NCBI GenBank assembly: GCA_020636325.1
Contig: JACJYC010000013.1
Coordinates: forward strand, 124,001 to 188,000
DNA from: Lewinellaceae bacterium
Lineage (GTDB): Bacteria; Bacteroidota; Bacteroidia; Chitinophagales; Saprospiraceae
DNA length: 64,000 nt
Reading direction: 5' to 3'
Shown: positions 26,866 through 36,816 of the stretch, piece after piece
How the letters are laid out: each line of letters begins with the position of its first letter
Numbering within the stretch: position 1 is the first letter of the stretch
Position numbers and translations under genes: made by a program
The notes under the pieces: generated by a model
Databases searched by the model: none
What the model was told of the DNA's origin: nothing
The model's input: only the letters and a program-made list of their open reading frames with translations

Positions 26866-29031
26866 ATGAAAACAATACTTCTATACGTTGCAACCTTGTT
26901 CAACCTGACCTGCCTTTCCGCCCAGCACAAGGCAACATTCCTCATTCAGGACGCTGAGTCCGGCGAGAACCTGATCGGGGCTGCGGTCCTGCTGGCCGGG
27001 ACAAGCGCCGGGACAACCACCGATGAGGACGGCATGGCTACCCTGGATAATATTCCCGGCGGCAGTCATGCTTTTGAGGTCTCTTATTTGGGCTATGAAC
27101 CGGCAACCATTACCTTACAATTTCCGGCCGACAACGGCAGGACGGTCCGCATCCCATTGCACCACGAAGGAGAAGACCTGGACGAGGTGATCGTTACCAC
27201 TTCCCGCGGATCCCGTACCATCGCCGATACGCCCACGCGGATCGAGGCCATCGGGTTGGAAGAGATCGACGAAAAGAGCAATATGCGGCCTTCCAACGTG
27301 AGCATGATCCTGCACGAGAGCACGGGCATCCAGGTGCAGCAGACATCGGCCACCACGGCCAACGCCAGCATCCGGATACAGGGGCTCGACGGGCGGTACA
27401 CCCAGCTTTTGAAGGACGGATTCGCCAATTTCGGCAACTTCGCCGGCGGGCTGAGCATCCTCGATCTGCCGCCCCTCGACTTGCAGCAGGTCGAAGTCAT
27501 CAAGGGCCCGGCCAGTACGTTGTACGGCGGCGGCGCCATCGCGGGTGTGATCAATTTCATCAGCAAGCAACCGTCGGACAAACGCGTCATCAGTCTGCAG
27601 CTCAACCAGTCGAACGTGGGCGCGTCGGACCTCGGCCTTTTCCTGTCGGGTAAATCGAAAAAAACAGGCTTCACCTTCCTTGGAACCGTCAACCGCCATG
27701 CGGCTTATGATGTGGACGAGGACCATTTCACCGAAATTCCGAAAACGCTTTCCTTTTCCGTCACGCCCAGGGTCTGGTTTTATCTCAACGAAGGGAGCAC
27801 GCTGAGCATCAGCAATATGGTGGTGTCCCAAAACCGCAAAGGCGGCGACCTCGACGCCATCCGGGATGAAGACGATCCGTCGCACACCTATTTTGAGAAA
27901 AACCGATCCATCCGGAACCTGACGACCGTTGAGCTTAAATCCCGGCTCTCAGAAAACAGGCAGTTGGTTGCCAGACAGAGTTTCAGCGTTTTTGACCGAA
28001 AGATCGACCTGCCGGATTACAGTTTCGCGGGCATCCAGTACAACGCCTATACCGATATCTCGATGGCGCACGGCATCGGCAATCACAATCTGATCACGGG
28101 GCTGAACGTGGTTTACGACCGGTTTGATGAAGACCGGAACCTGGGCAATACCCCCAGGGATGCCCGGCTGACAACGGTCGGCCTTTATGTGCAGGACACC
28201 TGGGATGTGAATGAAAAACTGGCTTTCGAGAACGGGGTCAGGCTCGACCACGCAGGTCGCTACGGGTTGCAACTCCTGCCGAGGATTTCCGCATTGTACA
28301 AATTGAACCCGCATTGGAGCGGCCGGATCTCAGCGGGGATGGGCTACAGCACGCCGACCATTTTCACGGAGGAGACCGAATCGCTGGCCTATCGGGGCGT
28401 ACTCGGCACCGGGGATCACCTCGCTCCGGAAAGGAGTTTCGGGGGCACAATCGACGCCGGTTACAAAACCTCGGTCGGCGACCTCGTCATCACCGCCAAC
28501 CAGCTCTTCTTTTATACCCGGATCAACCGCCCGATGGTCCTGACGCCGTATTCGGCCGATTTGCAGTACTACGTCAACGCAGCCCTGCCGGTCAATACAT
28601 CGGGGTTTGAGACCAACCTCAAGTTCCTGCTGGAGCCGTTCAAGTTCTTCGCCGGCTATACCTTTACCCGGGCAACCGCTGAATACCTGACCGGCAACCG
28701 GAACCTGCCGCTCGTGCCGGAAAGCAAACTCAACCTGATCGCCTTGTACGAGGTGCACGGCGACATCAAACTCGGGCTGGAAGGATACTACACCTCCCCG
28801 CAACAGCTGAGCAGCGGCGCTATTTCATCCGATTTCTGGGAATTCGGATTTTTCATCGAAAAGGTATTCGGGAAGGTAGCCCTGTACTTCAACGCCGAAA
28901 ATTTCACCGATGTCCGCCAAAGCCGGTTTGCCAATGTCAACGAAGGCACCCATACCCAGCCCCGGTTCGGAGAGATCTGGACCCACACGGAAGGGCGCGT
29001 GATCAGCGGCGGGATAAAATTGAAGTTGTAA
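26866..29031 (+). CDS. TonB-dependent receptor
   Basis: 721 residues: signal peptide at 1-20; carboxypeptidase-regulatory-like domain at about 22-110 (GAAVLLAGTSAGTTTDEDG); TonB-box-like EVIVTTSRGSRTI around 107-119; plug at about 125-235 with VSMILHESTGIQV, IRIQGLDGRYTQLLKDG and IKGPASTLYGGGAIAGVINF; then a 22-strand barrel ending in GGIKLKL. It moves a ligand across the outer membrane with TonB energy. The preceding Cys-rich gene suggests a metal or metal-chelate ligand (inference). No receptor-regulating sigma/anti-sigma pair is adjacent. Confidence 0.94.
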   Translation: MKTILLYVATLFNLTCLSAQHKATFLIQDAESGENLIGAAVLLAGTSAGTTTDEDGMATLDNIPGGSHAFEVSYLGYEPATITLQFPADNGRTVRIPLHHEGEDLDEVIVTTSRGSRTIADTPTRIEAIGLEEIDEKSNMRPSNVSMILHESTGIQVQQTSATTANASIRIQGLDGRYTQLLKDGFANFGNFAGGLSILDLPPLDLQQVEVIKGPASTLYGGGAIAGVINFISKQPSDKRVISLQLNQSNVGASDLGLFLSGKSKKTGFTFLGTVNRHAAYDVDEDHFTEIPKTLSFSVTPRVWFYLNEGSTLSISNMVVSQNRKGGDLDAIRDEDDPSHTYFEKNRSIRNLTTVELKSRLSENRQLVARQSFSVFDRKIDLPDYSFAGIQYNAYTDISMAHGIGNHNLITGLNVVYDRFDEDRNLGNTPRDARLTTVGLYVQDTWDVNEKLAFENGVRLDHAGRYGLQLLPRISALYKLNPHWSGRISAGMGYSTPTIFTEETESLAYRGVLGTGDHLAPERSFGGTIDAGYKTSVGDLVITANQLFFYTRINRPMVLTPYSADLQYYVNAALPVNTSGFETNLKFLLEPFKFFAGYTFTRATAEYLTGNRNLPLVPESKLNLIALYEVHGDIKLGLEGYYTSPQQLSSGAISSDFWEFGFFIEKVFGKVALYFNAENFTDVRQSRFANVNEGTHTQPRFGEIWTHTEGRVISGGIKLKL

Positions 29032-29052
29032 GCGCTTTTTCCGGATAAGCTC

Positions 29053-30372
29053 TCATTTGGGCCGGATCTCCCGGCTCCATTGCTCCTCGCCGGCCGAATT
29101 GATGATCCGGATGGTCATTTTCCGTTCGTTGAGCGGGCCGCTGAATTCGAGGAGGCCGAAATTGCGCTTCACCAGCAGAGTGCCCGGCACGCGCAGGTCG
29201 TTGACTTCCTTTTCCGGGTTGCCGACCCCGGAAGTGAGCGGCGACACCGTCAGGTCGTACACGGTATGGCCGGCTGCGTTGGTGTAGGCGCTCAGTTCAG
29301 TGTGGTGCCGGTCGCCGCTGAGGAAGACCACGCCGGTAATGCCTTCCTCTTCGATGCGGTCGAGGATATAGCTTCTTTCTTCGGGAGCCAGGTTGGCGTA
29401 GGTTTCATACGCTTTGACGGTGTTCAGGAATTGTCCGCCGACGGCGATGACCTTGAACGGCGCCTTGCTGAACGCCAGCGCGTCGATGAGCCATTCGATC
29501 TGGTCGCTGCCCAGGAGGGTGCGCTTTTCAGTGATCCGGTTGTTGGGGGTGCGGAAGTAGCGGTTGTCCAGCAGGAAAAAGTCGACGTCTTCAAACTGAA
29601 AATACCCGGTCACGCCCTTCTTTCCGGGCAGGCCGTAGTTGAGGTTGCCCCAGAACAACTTAAAAACATCCAGGGTCTCGTCCTTCTGGATGAACCCCCG
29701 GTCGGAGTCGTTCGGGCCGAAATCGTGATCGTCCCAGATGGCGTAATGGTGGGTGGAAGCCAGCAGGGGTTGCAATTCCGGTAAGGACCGGGTATGCGTG
29801 TAGCGGTGTATCATGCCCGTGCGCGTGTACCAGTCCGGTTCCCGGAAATAAACGTTATCCCCCAGCCAGAGCATGGCGTCCGGGTGGCGGTTGTAAATGG
29901 CCGTCATGATCTGGTATTCGCCGCCGTAGGGCGTTCCCGGGCGATCGTATTCCGGTTCATTCACATAGAAACAACTGCCGACAGCCAGGGAGAAATCGGG
30001 CGGATCGGTGCGAAATTGCCACAAGGTCTGGGTTTGAAACCGGGTCGGATACGGCAATTTCACCGGCTGGTTATTGATGAGCAACTCGTAATCGTATTGC
30101 TTACCCGGTTCAACCTGGTCGGCGATCAACCTGGCCGTATACCCCTCTTCTTTTGCGGTTGTTTTGCTGTCGGTCAGGGTTTTTCTGCCGGTCGCACCCG
30201 TTTCCCAATAAGCGAACTGCACCATGGCCGGCGATTTGGTTTGCACCCAGAGCAGGACTTCTTTCATTTCGCTGTACCCCAGCATCGGGCCCGACTGGAG
30301 CAATTCTTTCTGGCCAAATGCAAGGGAGGCCAGGCACAATTGGAGATAAATGAAAGCGATCTGCTTTTTCAT
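29053..30372 (-). CDS. PhoD-like alkaline phosphatase / metallophosphoesterase, secreted
   Basis: 439 residues from ATG 30372 (MKKQIAFIYLQLCLASLAFG), a clear signal peptide; the longer frame to 30417 puts 15 residues in front of it and is rejected. An N-terminal Ig-like domain (to about 110) precedes the PhoD catalytic domain: LAVGSCFYV, WLGDNVYFREPDWYTR, the dimetal motif IWDDHDFGPND, and FLSGDRHHTELS. It hydrolyses phosphate mono- or diesters in the periplasm or outside the cell. Tail-to-tail with the receptor (21 bp apart). Confidence 0.9.
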   Translation of the reverse strand: MKKQIAFIYLQLCLASLAFGQKELLQSGPMLGYSEMKEVLLWVQTKSPAMVQFAYWETGATGRKTLTDSKTTAKEEGYTARLIADQVEPGKQYDYELLINNQPVKLPYPTRFQTQTLWQFRTDPPDFSLAVGSCFYVNEPEYDRPGTPYGGEYQIMTAIYNRHPDAMLWLGDNVYFREPDWYTRTGMIHRYTHTRSLPELQPLLASTHHYAIWDDHDFGPNDSDRGFIQKDETLDVFKLFWGNLNYGLPGKKGVTGYFQFEDVDFFLLDNRYFRTPNNRITEKRTLLGSDQIEWLIDALAFSKAPFKVIAVGGQFLNTVKAYETYANLAPEERSYILDRIEEEGITGVVFLSGDRHHTELSAYTNAAGHTVYDLTVSPLTSGVGNPEKEVNDLRVPGTLLVKRNFGLLEFSGPLNERKMTIRIINSAGEEQWSREIRPK

Positions 30373-30576
30373 ACGCGGGCATTGGATTGAAGAAAAATGA
30401 AATCGTACCGGGAACAAAGCTAGGACAATCCCCGGAAAGTGAAAAGATTTATGCTGTCGCGGGAGGCCGGCATAAAAAACCGCCGATTATATCCCGCCAT
30501 CTTTTAGATTTGCACTTGTCTCTGCTACGGAGCCCCGGGACATCATATTGTCGGGGATTATCTTAAAACAAAACAA

Positions 30577-31488
30577 ATGACCAACATGCGCAAATTTTCC
30601 ACCCTTCTGCTGGCCGTTGCATTGCTGTACGCGACGGCTTGCAACAACGCTTCGCAAAACACGGACAACGCCGACCAGGAAAATGCCACACCCGCCGCAG
30701 CGTTCGGCGGTCTGGCCCTGTATACCCTGAGAGATACCCTGGCCAAAGCGCCGAGGGAAGTCCTCAAAGCGGTGGCCGATATCGGCTATAAATACATTGA
30801 AGCGGCAGGGTATGCCGACGGCAAGTTCTACGGCATGGAGCCGGTCGAGTTCAAAAATTATCTGGCCGAGGTCGGGCTGGAGCCGATCAGCTCCCACCAC
30901 GGGGACGTTACCCTGGACAATGCCGATAAAATGATCGCTGATGTCAAAGCCGCTGGGTTCAAGTATTTCGTGATCCCGGTTCCGCCGATGGGGCATTTCA
31001 AGTTCGACCCCGAAACGAAGACCCTGGGCATGACCGGAGACATAGAAGAGGTCATGAGCATTATCAATACCATAGCCCAAAAATGTACGGCTGCCGGATT
31101 GAAATGCCTGTATCACAACCACAATTTCGAATTCGAGAAAAATGCCCAGGGTGTCATTCCGATGGATTATTTCATCGAACACTCTGATCCCGCCAATCTC
31201 AATTTCCAGATGGACCTGTACTGGGTCACCAAGGCCGGCGCCGACCCCATTGCATATTTCAACAAAGCGCCCGGGCGGTTCAAGGCCTGGCATATCAAGG
31301 ACATGGACGCGCAGGGCCGGTTTGCGCCCGTAGGCACCGGTTCGATCGATTTTGCCAGGATTCTGGCGCAAAAAGAACTGTCTGGAATGGAATTCTACCT
31401 GGTAGAGCAGGACATGACCTTTGACCAGACCCCGATGGAAGCCATTGCCATCAGCCATGAAGGGCTCAAAAAGTTCGGCTTCAAATAA
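30577..31488 (+). CDS. Lipoprotein of the sugar phosphate isomerase/epimerase (AP2Ec-like TIM barrel) family
   Basis: 303 residues; lipobox LYATACNN, Cys 22. A TIM barrel of the xylose-isomerase-like family follows: ALYTLRDTLAKAPREVLKAV (about 48), YIEAAGYADGKFYG, ISSHHGDV, CLYHNHNFEFEK with metal-binding His/Glu, NFQMDLYWVTKAGADP, and AWHIKDMD with the final His. Exported members of this family occur widely in Bacteroidota beside sugar oxidoreductases such as the one at 24220. Probably isomerises or epimerises a sugar derivative in the periplasm. Confidence 0.9.
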   Translation: MTNMRKFSTLLLAVALLYATACNNASQNTDNADQENATPAAAFGGLALYTLRDTLAKAPREVLKAVADIGYKYIEAAGYADGKFYGMEPVEFKNYLAEVGLEPISSHHGDVTLDNADKMIADVKAAGFKYFVIPVPPMGHFKFDPETKTLGMTGDIEEVMSIINTIAQKCTAAGLKCLYHNHNFEFEKNAQGVIPMDYFIEHSDPANLNFQMDLYWVTKAGADPIAYFNKAPGRFKAWHIKDMDAQGRFAPVGTGSIDFARILAQKELSGMEFYLVEQDMTFDQTPMEAIAISHEGLKKFGFK

Positions 31489-31508
31489 GCCGCCGGCATC
31501 CTTAACCT

Positions 31509-32858
31509 TTACGGGGCTTTCGACACGACCCCGGCATTGCCGGAAAAGCTGTTCAGGAATTCCCTGACCGCTGCGAAGGAAACGGTTTTGTCCCGGAAAT
31601 GCTCAATAGCCTCCCGGGTTTCCTGCTCTCCCGCACCGAGGTGGTGCAGGATATTGGCCAGGTGCATTTTCATGTGCCCGCTCTGGATGCCTGTAGTGAT
31701 CAGGGACCGCAGGGCGGCAAAATTCTGGGCCAGGCCGGTGCAGGCGATTATGGCCATCAGTTCTTCCGCCGAGGGGTTGCCCAGGATATCCAGCGAACGC
31801 CGGGCAAGGGGATGGAGGTTGGTCAATCCGCCGACGGTACCGACGGCCAGCGGGAGGTCTGCCCAGAACCGGAACAAACCGTCTTCGACCGTGCAATTGC
31901 TCAGGCTGCGGTACTGGCCGTCGCGGGCGGCGTAGGCGTGTCCGCAAGCTTCGATGGCCCTGAAGTCGTTGGCCGTAGCCAGCACCACCGCGTCCACCCC
32001 GTTGAAGATGCCCTTATTGTGGGTAACTGCACGGTAGGGGTCCACCTGTGCGATCCGGACAGCCTTCCGGAATTTCTCCGCGAATGCCGCCGGGCCCAAC
32101 TCCTTGCAAGCGCCGGCCAGCCGGTCAACCGGGCATTCCACATAGGCCCGGACCACGCATTCGGGGGTATAATTGGACAGGATGGCCATGATGACCACCA
32201 GGTCCTTACCATCGGGTTGCAGGGCCGGGTGGGCGGCGGCAAATTCTTCCAGGGTGGCGGAAAACTGTTCCAGAACGGAATTGATGAAATTAGCCCCCAT
32301 CGAGTCGCAGGTTTGAAACGCTACCCGAAGCTGGAACAGCCCCGGTTCCCTGTCCGACAGGTCGATCAACTCGATCCGTCCGACCCCGCCGCCGCGTTTT
32401 TCCATATTCTCCGTCAGGTAGGCCGCATCGAGCCGCAGGCGGGATTCCAGTTCGGCAAAAGCAAGGCGGAGCCTGGCCGGATCGCCGGACCAGGTGAAAT
32501 GGACCTGCCCCAGCTTGACCGTCGACAAAACCTCGGCCTTGAACCCGCCCCTGGCCAGCCAGAACTTGGCGGCGCTGGAGGCGGCGGCCACCACCGAGCT
32601 CTCCTCGATCACCATCGGCACGGCATACACCCGGCCGTTGATCAGAAAATTGGGGGCAATCCCGAAAGGCATCGGGTAATTGGCCACGGTATTTTCGCTG
32701 AACCGGTCAAGCACTTGCTGCAGCCGTTCGTCGGCATGGGTGAATCCGGCAATCTCTCCGGCAGCCGCTTCGGCATCCGCAACGTAGTGCCGCGTCACCC
32801 AGGTCAATTTTTCCGCTTTGGTCAGTTTCGAGAAACCCGATATGATCTTTTCCTGCAT
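31509..32858 (-). CDS. mvaA: Hydroxymethylglutaryl-CoA reductase, class II
   Basis: 449 residues from ATG 32858 (MQEKIISGFSKLTKAEKL); an in-frame TTG 30 bp upstream would nearly touch the previous gene. Class II motifs: ENTVANYPMPFGIAPNFLIN with FVIEES-like VIEESSVVAAASSAAKFW carrying the catalytic Glu; DSMGANFINSVLEQ; VTHNKGIFNGVDAVVLATAND with the catalytic Lys; GTVGGLTNLHPLA; and the C-terminal GIQSGHMKMHLANI with the catalytic His. It converts HMG-CoA and NAD(P)H to mevalonate and CoA. Follows the IPP isomerase gene by 33 bp, forming a mevalonate-pathway pair. Confidence 0.95.
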   Translation of the reverse strand: MQEKIISGFSKLTKAEKLTWVTRHYVADAEAAAGEIAGFTHADERLQQVLDRFSENTVANYPMPFGIAPNFLINGRVYAVPMVIEESSVVAAASSAAKFWLARGGFKAEVLSTVKLGQVHFTWSGDPARLRLAFAELESRLRLDAAYLTENMEKRGGGVGRIELIDLSDREPGLFQLRVAFQTCDSMGANFINSVLEQFSATLEEFAAAHPALQPDGKDLVVIMAILSNYTPECVVRAYVECPVDRLAGACKELGPAAFAEKFRKAVRIAQVDPYRAVTHNKGIFNGVDAVVLATANDFRAIEACGHAYAARDGQYRSLSNCTVEDGLFRFWADLPLAVGTVGGLTNLHPLARRSLDILGNPSAEELMAIIACTGLAQNFAALRSLITTGIQSGHMKMHLANILHHLGAGEQETREAIEHFRDKTVSFAAVREFLNSFSGNAGVVSKAP

Positions 32859-32891
32859 GTCCCACAGTTGTTTTGGTCCGATGACCAATGT

Positions 32892-33953
32892 CTATTTCTT
32901 AACGCTCAGGAAGGCATAGGCCATTTCCAGTCCTTTCACCACCGATTCGGTGTAGCGAAAAAGATCCTGGTAATCGCCCCGGGCGTGTTTGAGAAACCCG
33001 GATGCCTGTCCGTAGATGGCCGTAAGGCTCGATTTTTGCACCAGATAATAGCCGTCCAGAAAATTGGTTATGCCGCCGGAGATGATCACCCTTCGGCAAG
33101 CCAGCCGTTCGCCGAGTTCCAGCGCGAGTTCATTGGTCAGATCGACCATTTCTTCGGCGCTGTGCCCGACCAGCGCCAGCGGGCCGTATATTTCCTGCAT
33201 TTCCTCCGTGCTGCGCATCAGTTCGAGCCGGGCGAAATTGGTCCCTCCGTTGGCGGCAAAATCCACAGCGGCCAGCGGCAACTGCAGCAGCGCCCGGAGG
33301 CTTTCCTTGCCCATCCCCTGCCCCACTTCCTTGACGATGACCGGCATATCCCCCAGGTATTCGAGCACCGACCGGATACTCTCCAGCGGCGGTTTTTGTA
33401 TCCGGTCGCCTTCCGGCTGGAGCCATTCCTGCAACGGATTGACATGGATGATCAGGCCGTCTGCCTCCAGCTTGTCAATGAGCCTGGCGATCTTTCCCAG
33501 GGAATCGCTGCTGATCAGTTCCTCAACCTGAGCGATCCCCAGATTAGCGTAAAGCGGCTGATCCGGACCGATGACCGACCGGACGGCAAAATCACTGAGG
33601 GTATCGTCGCTGTGCAGCAGCGCCCGGCAGGAGCCCAGGCCCATACCCAGGCCGAAGTCGCTGCATGCCCTTGCAAGGTTGCGGTTGATGGTACCTGCCA
33701 TGGCCGTGCCGCCCGTCATGCTCGACACCCATAGCGGGGCTTTGAGCGTCTTCCCGCCGATCAGGCTGGGCGGTATGACACCGGCGGCAGGATGGCCGGA
33801 CAATATCGGCTCATAGCTGAACCGGGTATCCAGCTCCGGGCGTTCCACCCTTGAGCGGAAGGCCAGTTCAATATGATCCTGCTTGCGCTCGGCAGAGGTC
33901 GGATCGTCGCCGCCTTGTTGCAATTTATCCATATCTTTCTTCAGATCCTGCAT
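32892..33953 (-). CDS. fni: Type 2 isopentenyl-diphosphate delta-isomerase
   Basis: 353 residues. FMN-dependent enzyme that interconverts isopentenyl and dimethylallyl diphosphate. Motifs: RKQDHIELAFRS (N-terminal substrate site), WVSSMTGGTAMAGTINRNLA (FMN), LYANLGIAQ, IHVNPLQEWLQPEGD (Gln/Glu catalytic region), VKEVGQGM (Lys contacting FMN phosphate) and AVDFAANGGTNFA. Its pairing with class II HMG-CoA reductase indicates isoprenoid synthesis by the mevalonate pathway. Starts with ATG 33953 and leads the two-gene operon. Confidence 0.95.
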   Translation of the reverse strand: MQDLKKDMDKLQQGGDDPTSAERKQDHIELAFRSRVERPELDTRFSYEPILSGHPAAGVIPPSLIGGKTLKAPLWVSSMTGGTAMAGTINRNLARACSDFGLGMGLGSCRALLHSDDTLSDFAVRSVIGPDQPLYANLGIAQVEELISSDSLGKIARLIDKLEADGLIIHVNPLQEWLQPEGDRIQKPPLESIRSVLEYLGDMPVIVKEVGQGMGKESLRALLQLPLAAVDFAANGGTNFARLELMRSTEEMQEIYGPLALVGHSAEEMVDLTNELALELGERLACRRVIISGGITNFLDGYYLVQKSSLTAIYGQASGFLKHARGDYQDLFRYTESVVKGLEMAYAFLSVKK

Positions 33954-34174
33954 GTAAAGTTAACCAAATTACGATTCATAATCTGCCAGCTGCATTAACA
34001 AGCCGGCGCGGAATTGGTTTATCCGATGCGGGATTCCGGATGCAGCCGCATCGCCTGTCGGGCCGGGCCGGTAATTTTCGGGCACAATCCGCGCCGGAAA
34101 TTCCCTGCATTCCAGAGAACTATCCATATTTGCAGCCGTTTATTTGTCCAGAGCGAATTTTTAAAATCAATTGA

Positions 34175-34732
34175 ATGAAAAAATTACCGGCTGCCGTTCT
34201 TTTATGCCTCCTTGCGCTGGCCTGCAACCGAAATGACGGGGCAAAAAACGGGAACGGGCCCCAACCCTACTTTGATCTGAAAAGCTATTTCGCCGGCCAG
34301 ATCAGCGCCCTGGAAGCCAGGTCTCCGGCCGTTAGAAAACGGATCGAGGTCAACGGCAAGACCGAAGAGAAGGACTTGCGCGATGCAGATTTTGCCGGGG
34401 AGCTCAGCATTTTCCAGCGTTATGACATCAACAAACCCGCCTGGATCGATCAGTATCAGATAGACAGCCTCTTTGAAGGCGGGCAATTGACGGGCATCCG
34501 CTATACCGCCAAAAAAGATGACCTCAAAATACGGAAAGTCGAGGTTGACTTTGCCGGAGATACTGTACAGGAGGTCAGCATTTTCAATGAGGTCCGTTCA
34601 ACCACCATGAACGTGTCGCAGGAATTGCATTACCGCGCCGGCAAAGCCTACAGCATCGTCAACCTTCAAAAACTGGCTTTTTCAAAAGAAAAACGGGTGG
34701 CTATTTCCGCCGATTTCACCGAAGGTATTTGA
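34175..34732 (+). CDS. Lipoprotein of unknown function
   Basis: 185 residues with lipobox LLALACNRN (Cys 17). After a charged spacer, a mostly beta-strand domain (SYFAGQISALEARSPAVRKR, then VEVDFAGDTVQEVSIF) resembles no family I can name with confidence. Divergent from the IPP isomerase gene across a 221-bp gap with no other gene; the sequence CATATTTG about 50 bp upstream is close to the -7 consensus. Confidence 0.75.
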   Translation: MKKLPAAVLLCLLALACNRNDGAKNGNGPQPYFDLKSYFAGQISALEARSPAVRKRIEVNGKTEEKDLRDADFAGELSIFQRYDINKPAWIDQYQIDSLFEGGQLTGIRYTAKKDDLKIRKVEVDFAGDTVQEVSIFNEVRSTTMNVSQELHYRAGKAYSIVNLQKLAFSKEKRVAISADFTEGI

Positions 34733-34772
34733 GAAGCCCCGATTTTTTACGATCTTTCCGAAAAAGACTCCG

Positions 34773-35801
34773 ATGACTACAAAAGAGGAAGCCGTCTGGC
34801 GAGCGTTCTATCAGGCCGCCGTTACTTTCCGAGACCTGAAATGCTGGGAGTGGATGTACGATACCGATATCTTCGGAGTCGAAAACCCGAAAACCGGTGA
34901 AATCGGTTATTGCTGCGTAATGGGCAACGCCGGAGAGGTCTTTGCCCTGGGCGTTTATACCGGCGATGAAGGCTTTAAATCCTACCTGCGGTTGTTGTAT
35001 ATGCCCGAAGAGATCGAAGACGAGGACCGGGTGGCCATCGGGCTGGAACAGAATATGCTGAAAGTTGAATTCGTCGACCGCCAGGAATTGTCCAAGCCCG
35101 ACCTCGACCAGGTCAAGGAGCTCGGCCTTAAATTCCGCGGAAGGAACCAGTGGGTCATGCCCAGGGAATACCTGCCGGGTTATTTTCCCTGGTTTCTGAC
35201 AACCGAGCAGGCCGAATGGATGACCCATGCGCTGCAACAGGCCATGGATGTAGCGATTCGCTTTGAGGATGCGCCTTCGCTTATCCGGCGCGAAGACGGC
35301 AAACTGCTCGTCAGGGTCCAGGTGCAACAAAAAGGCAAGAAAGTCTGGGTCGACGAATACCGGGAAGAGCCCTTCGAGGAGGAAAGCCCCGATATTTTTC
35401 CGGTTCACCAGGCCGATCCGGAGCTGGCCAAGGCCCTGAAGAAGAAACTTAAAAAGAAGAAGAGCGACCTCTTGTTCATGCACCAATACTTCCCCTCGCC
35501 GGTCGGCAACCAGGGTAAGCGGCCTTTCTTTTCAAAAATCAGCCTTTGGGCGACCCCCGAGGGCGTGATCATCGGGCACAACCTGAGCTTTGACAACGAG
35601 CCGTGGGAGAAATTTGAGCAAGACTTCTACCAGCAGCTGGAAACGGTCAAGTTCATTCCCAAACGGATCGGCGTGCCTACGGTCATGGCATATTATCACA
35701 TCATGCCCATTGCGAAAATTCTGGGGATCGAACTGCTGCTCATGCCTGAATATCCGATCTTCGAGGAATTCCGGGAGAGTTTCTTCATGCATTTTTTCTG
35801 A
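34773..35801 (+). CDS. DUF7309/DUF6930-type protein
   Basis: 342 residues, no signal peptide, hence cytoplasmic. The N-terminal half (EEAVWRAFYQAAVTFRDLKC, later VMGNAGEVFALGVYTGDEGF) matches the DUF7309 type; the second half (YFPSPVGNQGKRPFF, PKRIGVPTVMAYYHIMPIAK, LGIELLLMPEYPIFEEF) matches DUF6930. The two domains usually occur together in uncharacterised proteins from many phyla. A Lys-rich patch (KKKLKKKKSD) links the halves. It follows the lipoprotein by 40 bp on the same strand. No function is known to me. Confidence 0.8.
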   Translation: MTTKEEAVWRAFYQAAVTFRDLKCWEWMYDTDIFGVENPKTGEIGYCCVMGNAGEVFALGVYTGDEGFKSYLRLLYMPEEIEDEDRVAIGLEQNMLKVEFVDRQELSKPDLDQVKELGLKFRGRNQWVMPREYLPGYFPWFLTTEQAEWMTHALQQAMDVAIRFEDAPSLIRREDGKLLVRVQVQQKGKKVWVDEYREEPFEEESPDIFPVHQADPELAKALKKKLKKKKSDLLFMHQYFPSPVGNQGKRPFFSKISLWATPEGVIIGHNLSFDNEPWEKFEQDFYQQLETVKFIPKRIGVPTVMAYYHIMPIAKILGIELLLMPEYPIFEEFRESFFMHFF

Positions 35802-35869
35802 TGCGGAGCGGATATGATTGCTGAAGACCGCCCGTTATCAGGTTGAAAGGCCGGATTCCCTAGTGGCGA

Positions 35870-36664
35870 TCAATCCCCGCCGAGCAGGTCGCCGAGCGGG
35901 CCCAGGATGCTCCCTTCGTCCTTGCGCTTGCCGTAATATTTGCTGGCAGAGATGATGCGATCGGCCAGGCGGCTGAACGGCAGGCTTTGTATCCAGACCT
36001 TACCCGGGCCTTCGAGGCGGGCGTAGAACAGGCCTTCGCCGCCAAATACCATATTGCGGACGCCTTTGATCATTTCGATATCGTAATCCACCTCTCGGGT
36101 GAAGGCTACGAGGCAGCCTGTGTCGATGCGCAGGACTTCTCCGATCTGCAATTCCTTTTCAATGATCGCACCGCCGGCGTGCAGGAAAGCGTGTCCGTCG
36201 CCTTCGAGTTTCTGCATGATGAATCCTTCGCCGCCGAACAGGCCGCGGCCGATCTTGCGGCTGAATTCAATCCCGATGCTGACCCCTTTTGCGGCGCAGA
36301 GGAAGGCGTCTTTCTGGCAAATGATCCGGCCGTCCAGCGCCGCCAGGTCCATCGGCACGATCTGCCCGGGGTAGGGAGCTGCGAAAGAGACCCGCTTTTT
36401 GCCGGGGCCGGCGTGGGTAAAGGCCGTCATGAACAGGCTTTCGCCCGTGAGCAGGCGTTTGCCGGCGCTGAGCACCTTGCCCCAAAGGCCTTTGTTGGCT
36501 TCCTCGTGGCTGCCGTCGCCGAAGAGCGTGGACAGCTCCATGCCGTCGTCCATCATCATAAAACTGCCGCTTTCTGCGATGACGGTTTCATACGGATCCA
36601 ATTCGATCTCGACAAACTGCATTTCCTCGCCGAAGATCTTGTAATCAATTTCGTGTGAATTCAT
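35870..36664 (-). CDS. AIM24 / TIGR00266 family protein
   Basis: 264 residues from ATG 36664 (MNSHEIDYKIFGEEMQFVEI); the 27-codon upstream extension is not conserved-looking and is dropped. The family is built from repeated beta-hairpins; here VEIELDPYETVIAESGSFMM, LTGESLFMTAFTHAGPGKKR, GGEGFIMQKLEGDGHAFLHA and GGEGLFYARLEGPGKVWIQS show the internal repeats. A C-terminal Gly-rich tail (GPLGDLLGGD) is common. TIGR00266 proteins are cytoplasmic, of unknown biochemical role; the mitochondrial relative Aim24 affects membrane architecture. Convergent with the DUF7309 gene. Confidence 0.88.
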   Translation of the reverse strand: MNSHEIDYKIFGEEMQFVEIELDPYETVIAESGSFMMMDDGMELSTLFGDGSHEEANKGLWGKVLSAGKRLLTGESLFMTAFTHAGPGKKRVSFAAPYPGQIVPMDLAALDGRIICQKDAFLCAAKGVSIGIEFSRKIGRGLFGGEGFIMQKLEGDGHAFLHAGGAIIEKELQIGEVLRIDTGCLVAFTREVDYDIEMIKGVRNMVFGGEGLFYARLEGPGKVWIQSLPFSRLADRIISASKYYGKRKDEGSILGPLGDLLGGD

Positions 36665-36816
36665 TTCTGGTGGGATGGTTATTTTGTCAGTCAAATATGC
36701 ATACAAAACCGGCGGTTGTCCAATAATTTCTATCAACTGAGGCAAACAAATGATGAACGATATCCGCGTTTAGGAGAAAGCGCCATAACATTTTTCCGTA
36801 AATTTAAGCCAAAGAC

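Noticed and set aside
31599..33734. A 711-codon frame antisense across HMG-CoA reductase and IPP isomerase
   Set aside because: Spans two well-identified genes on the opposite strand; composition is that of a mirror frame.
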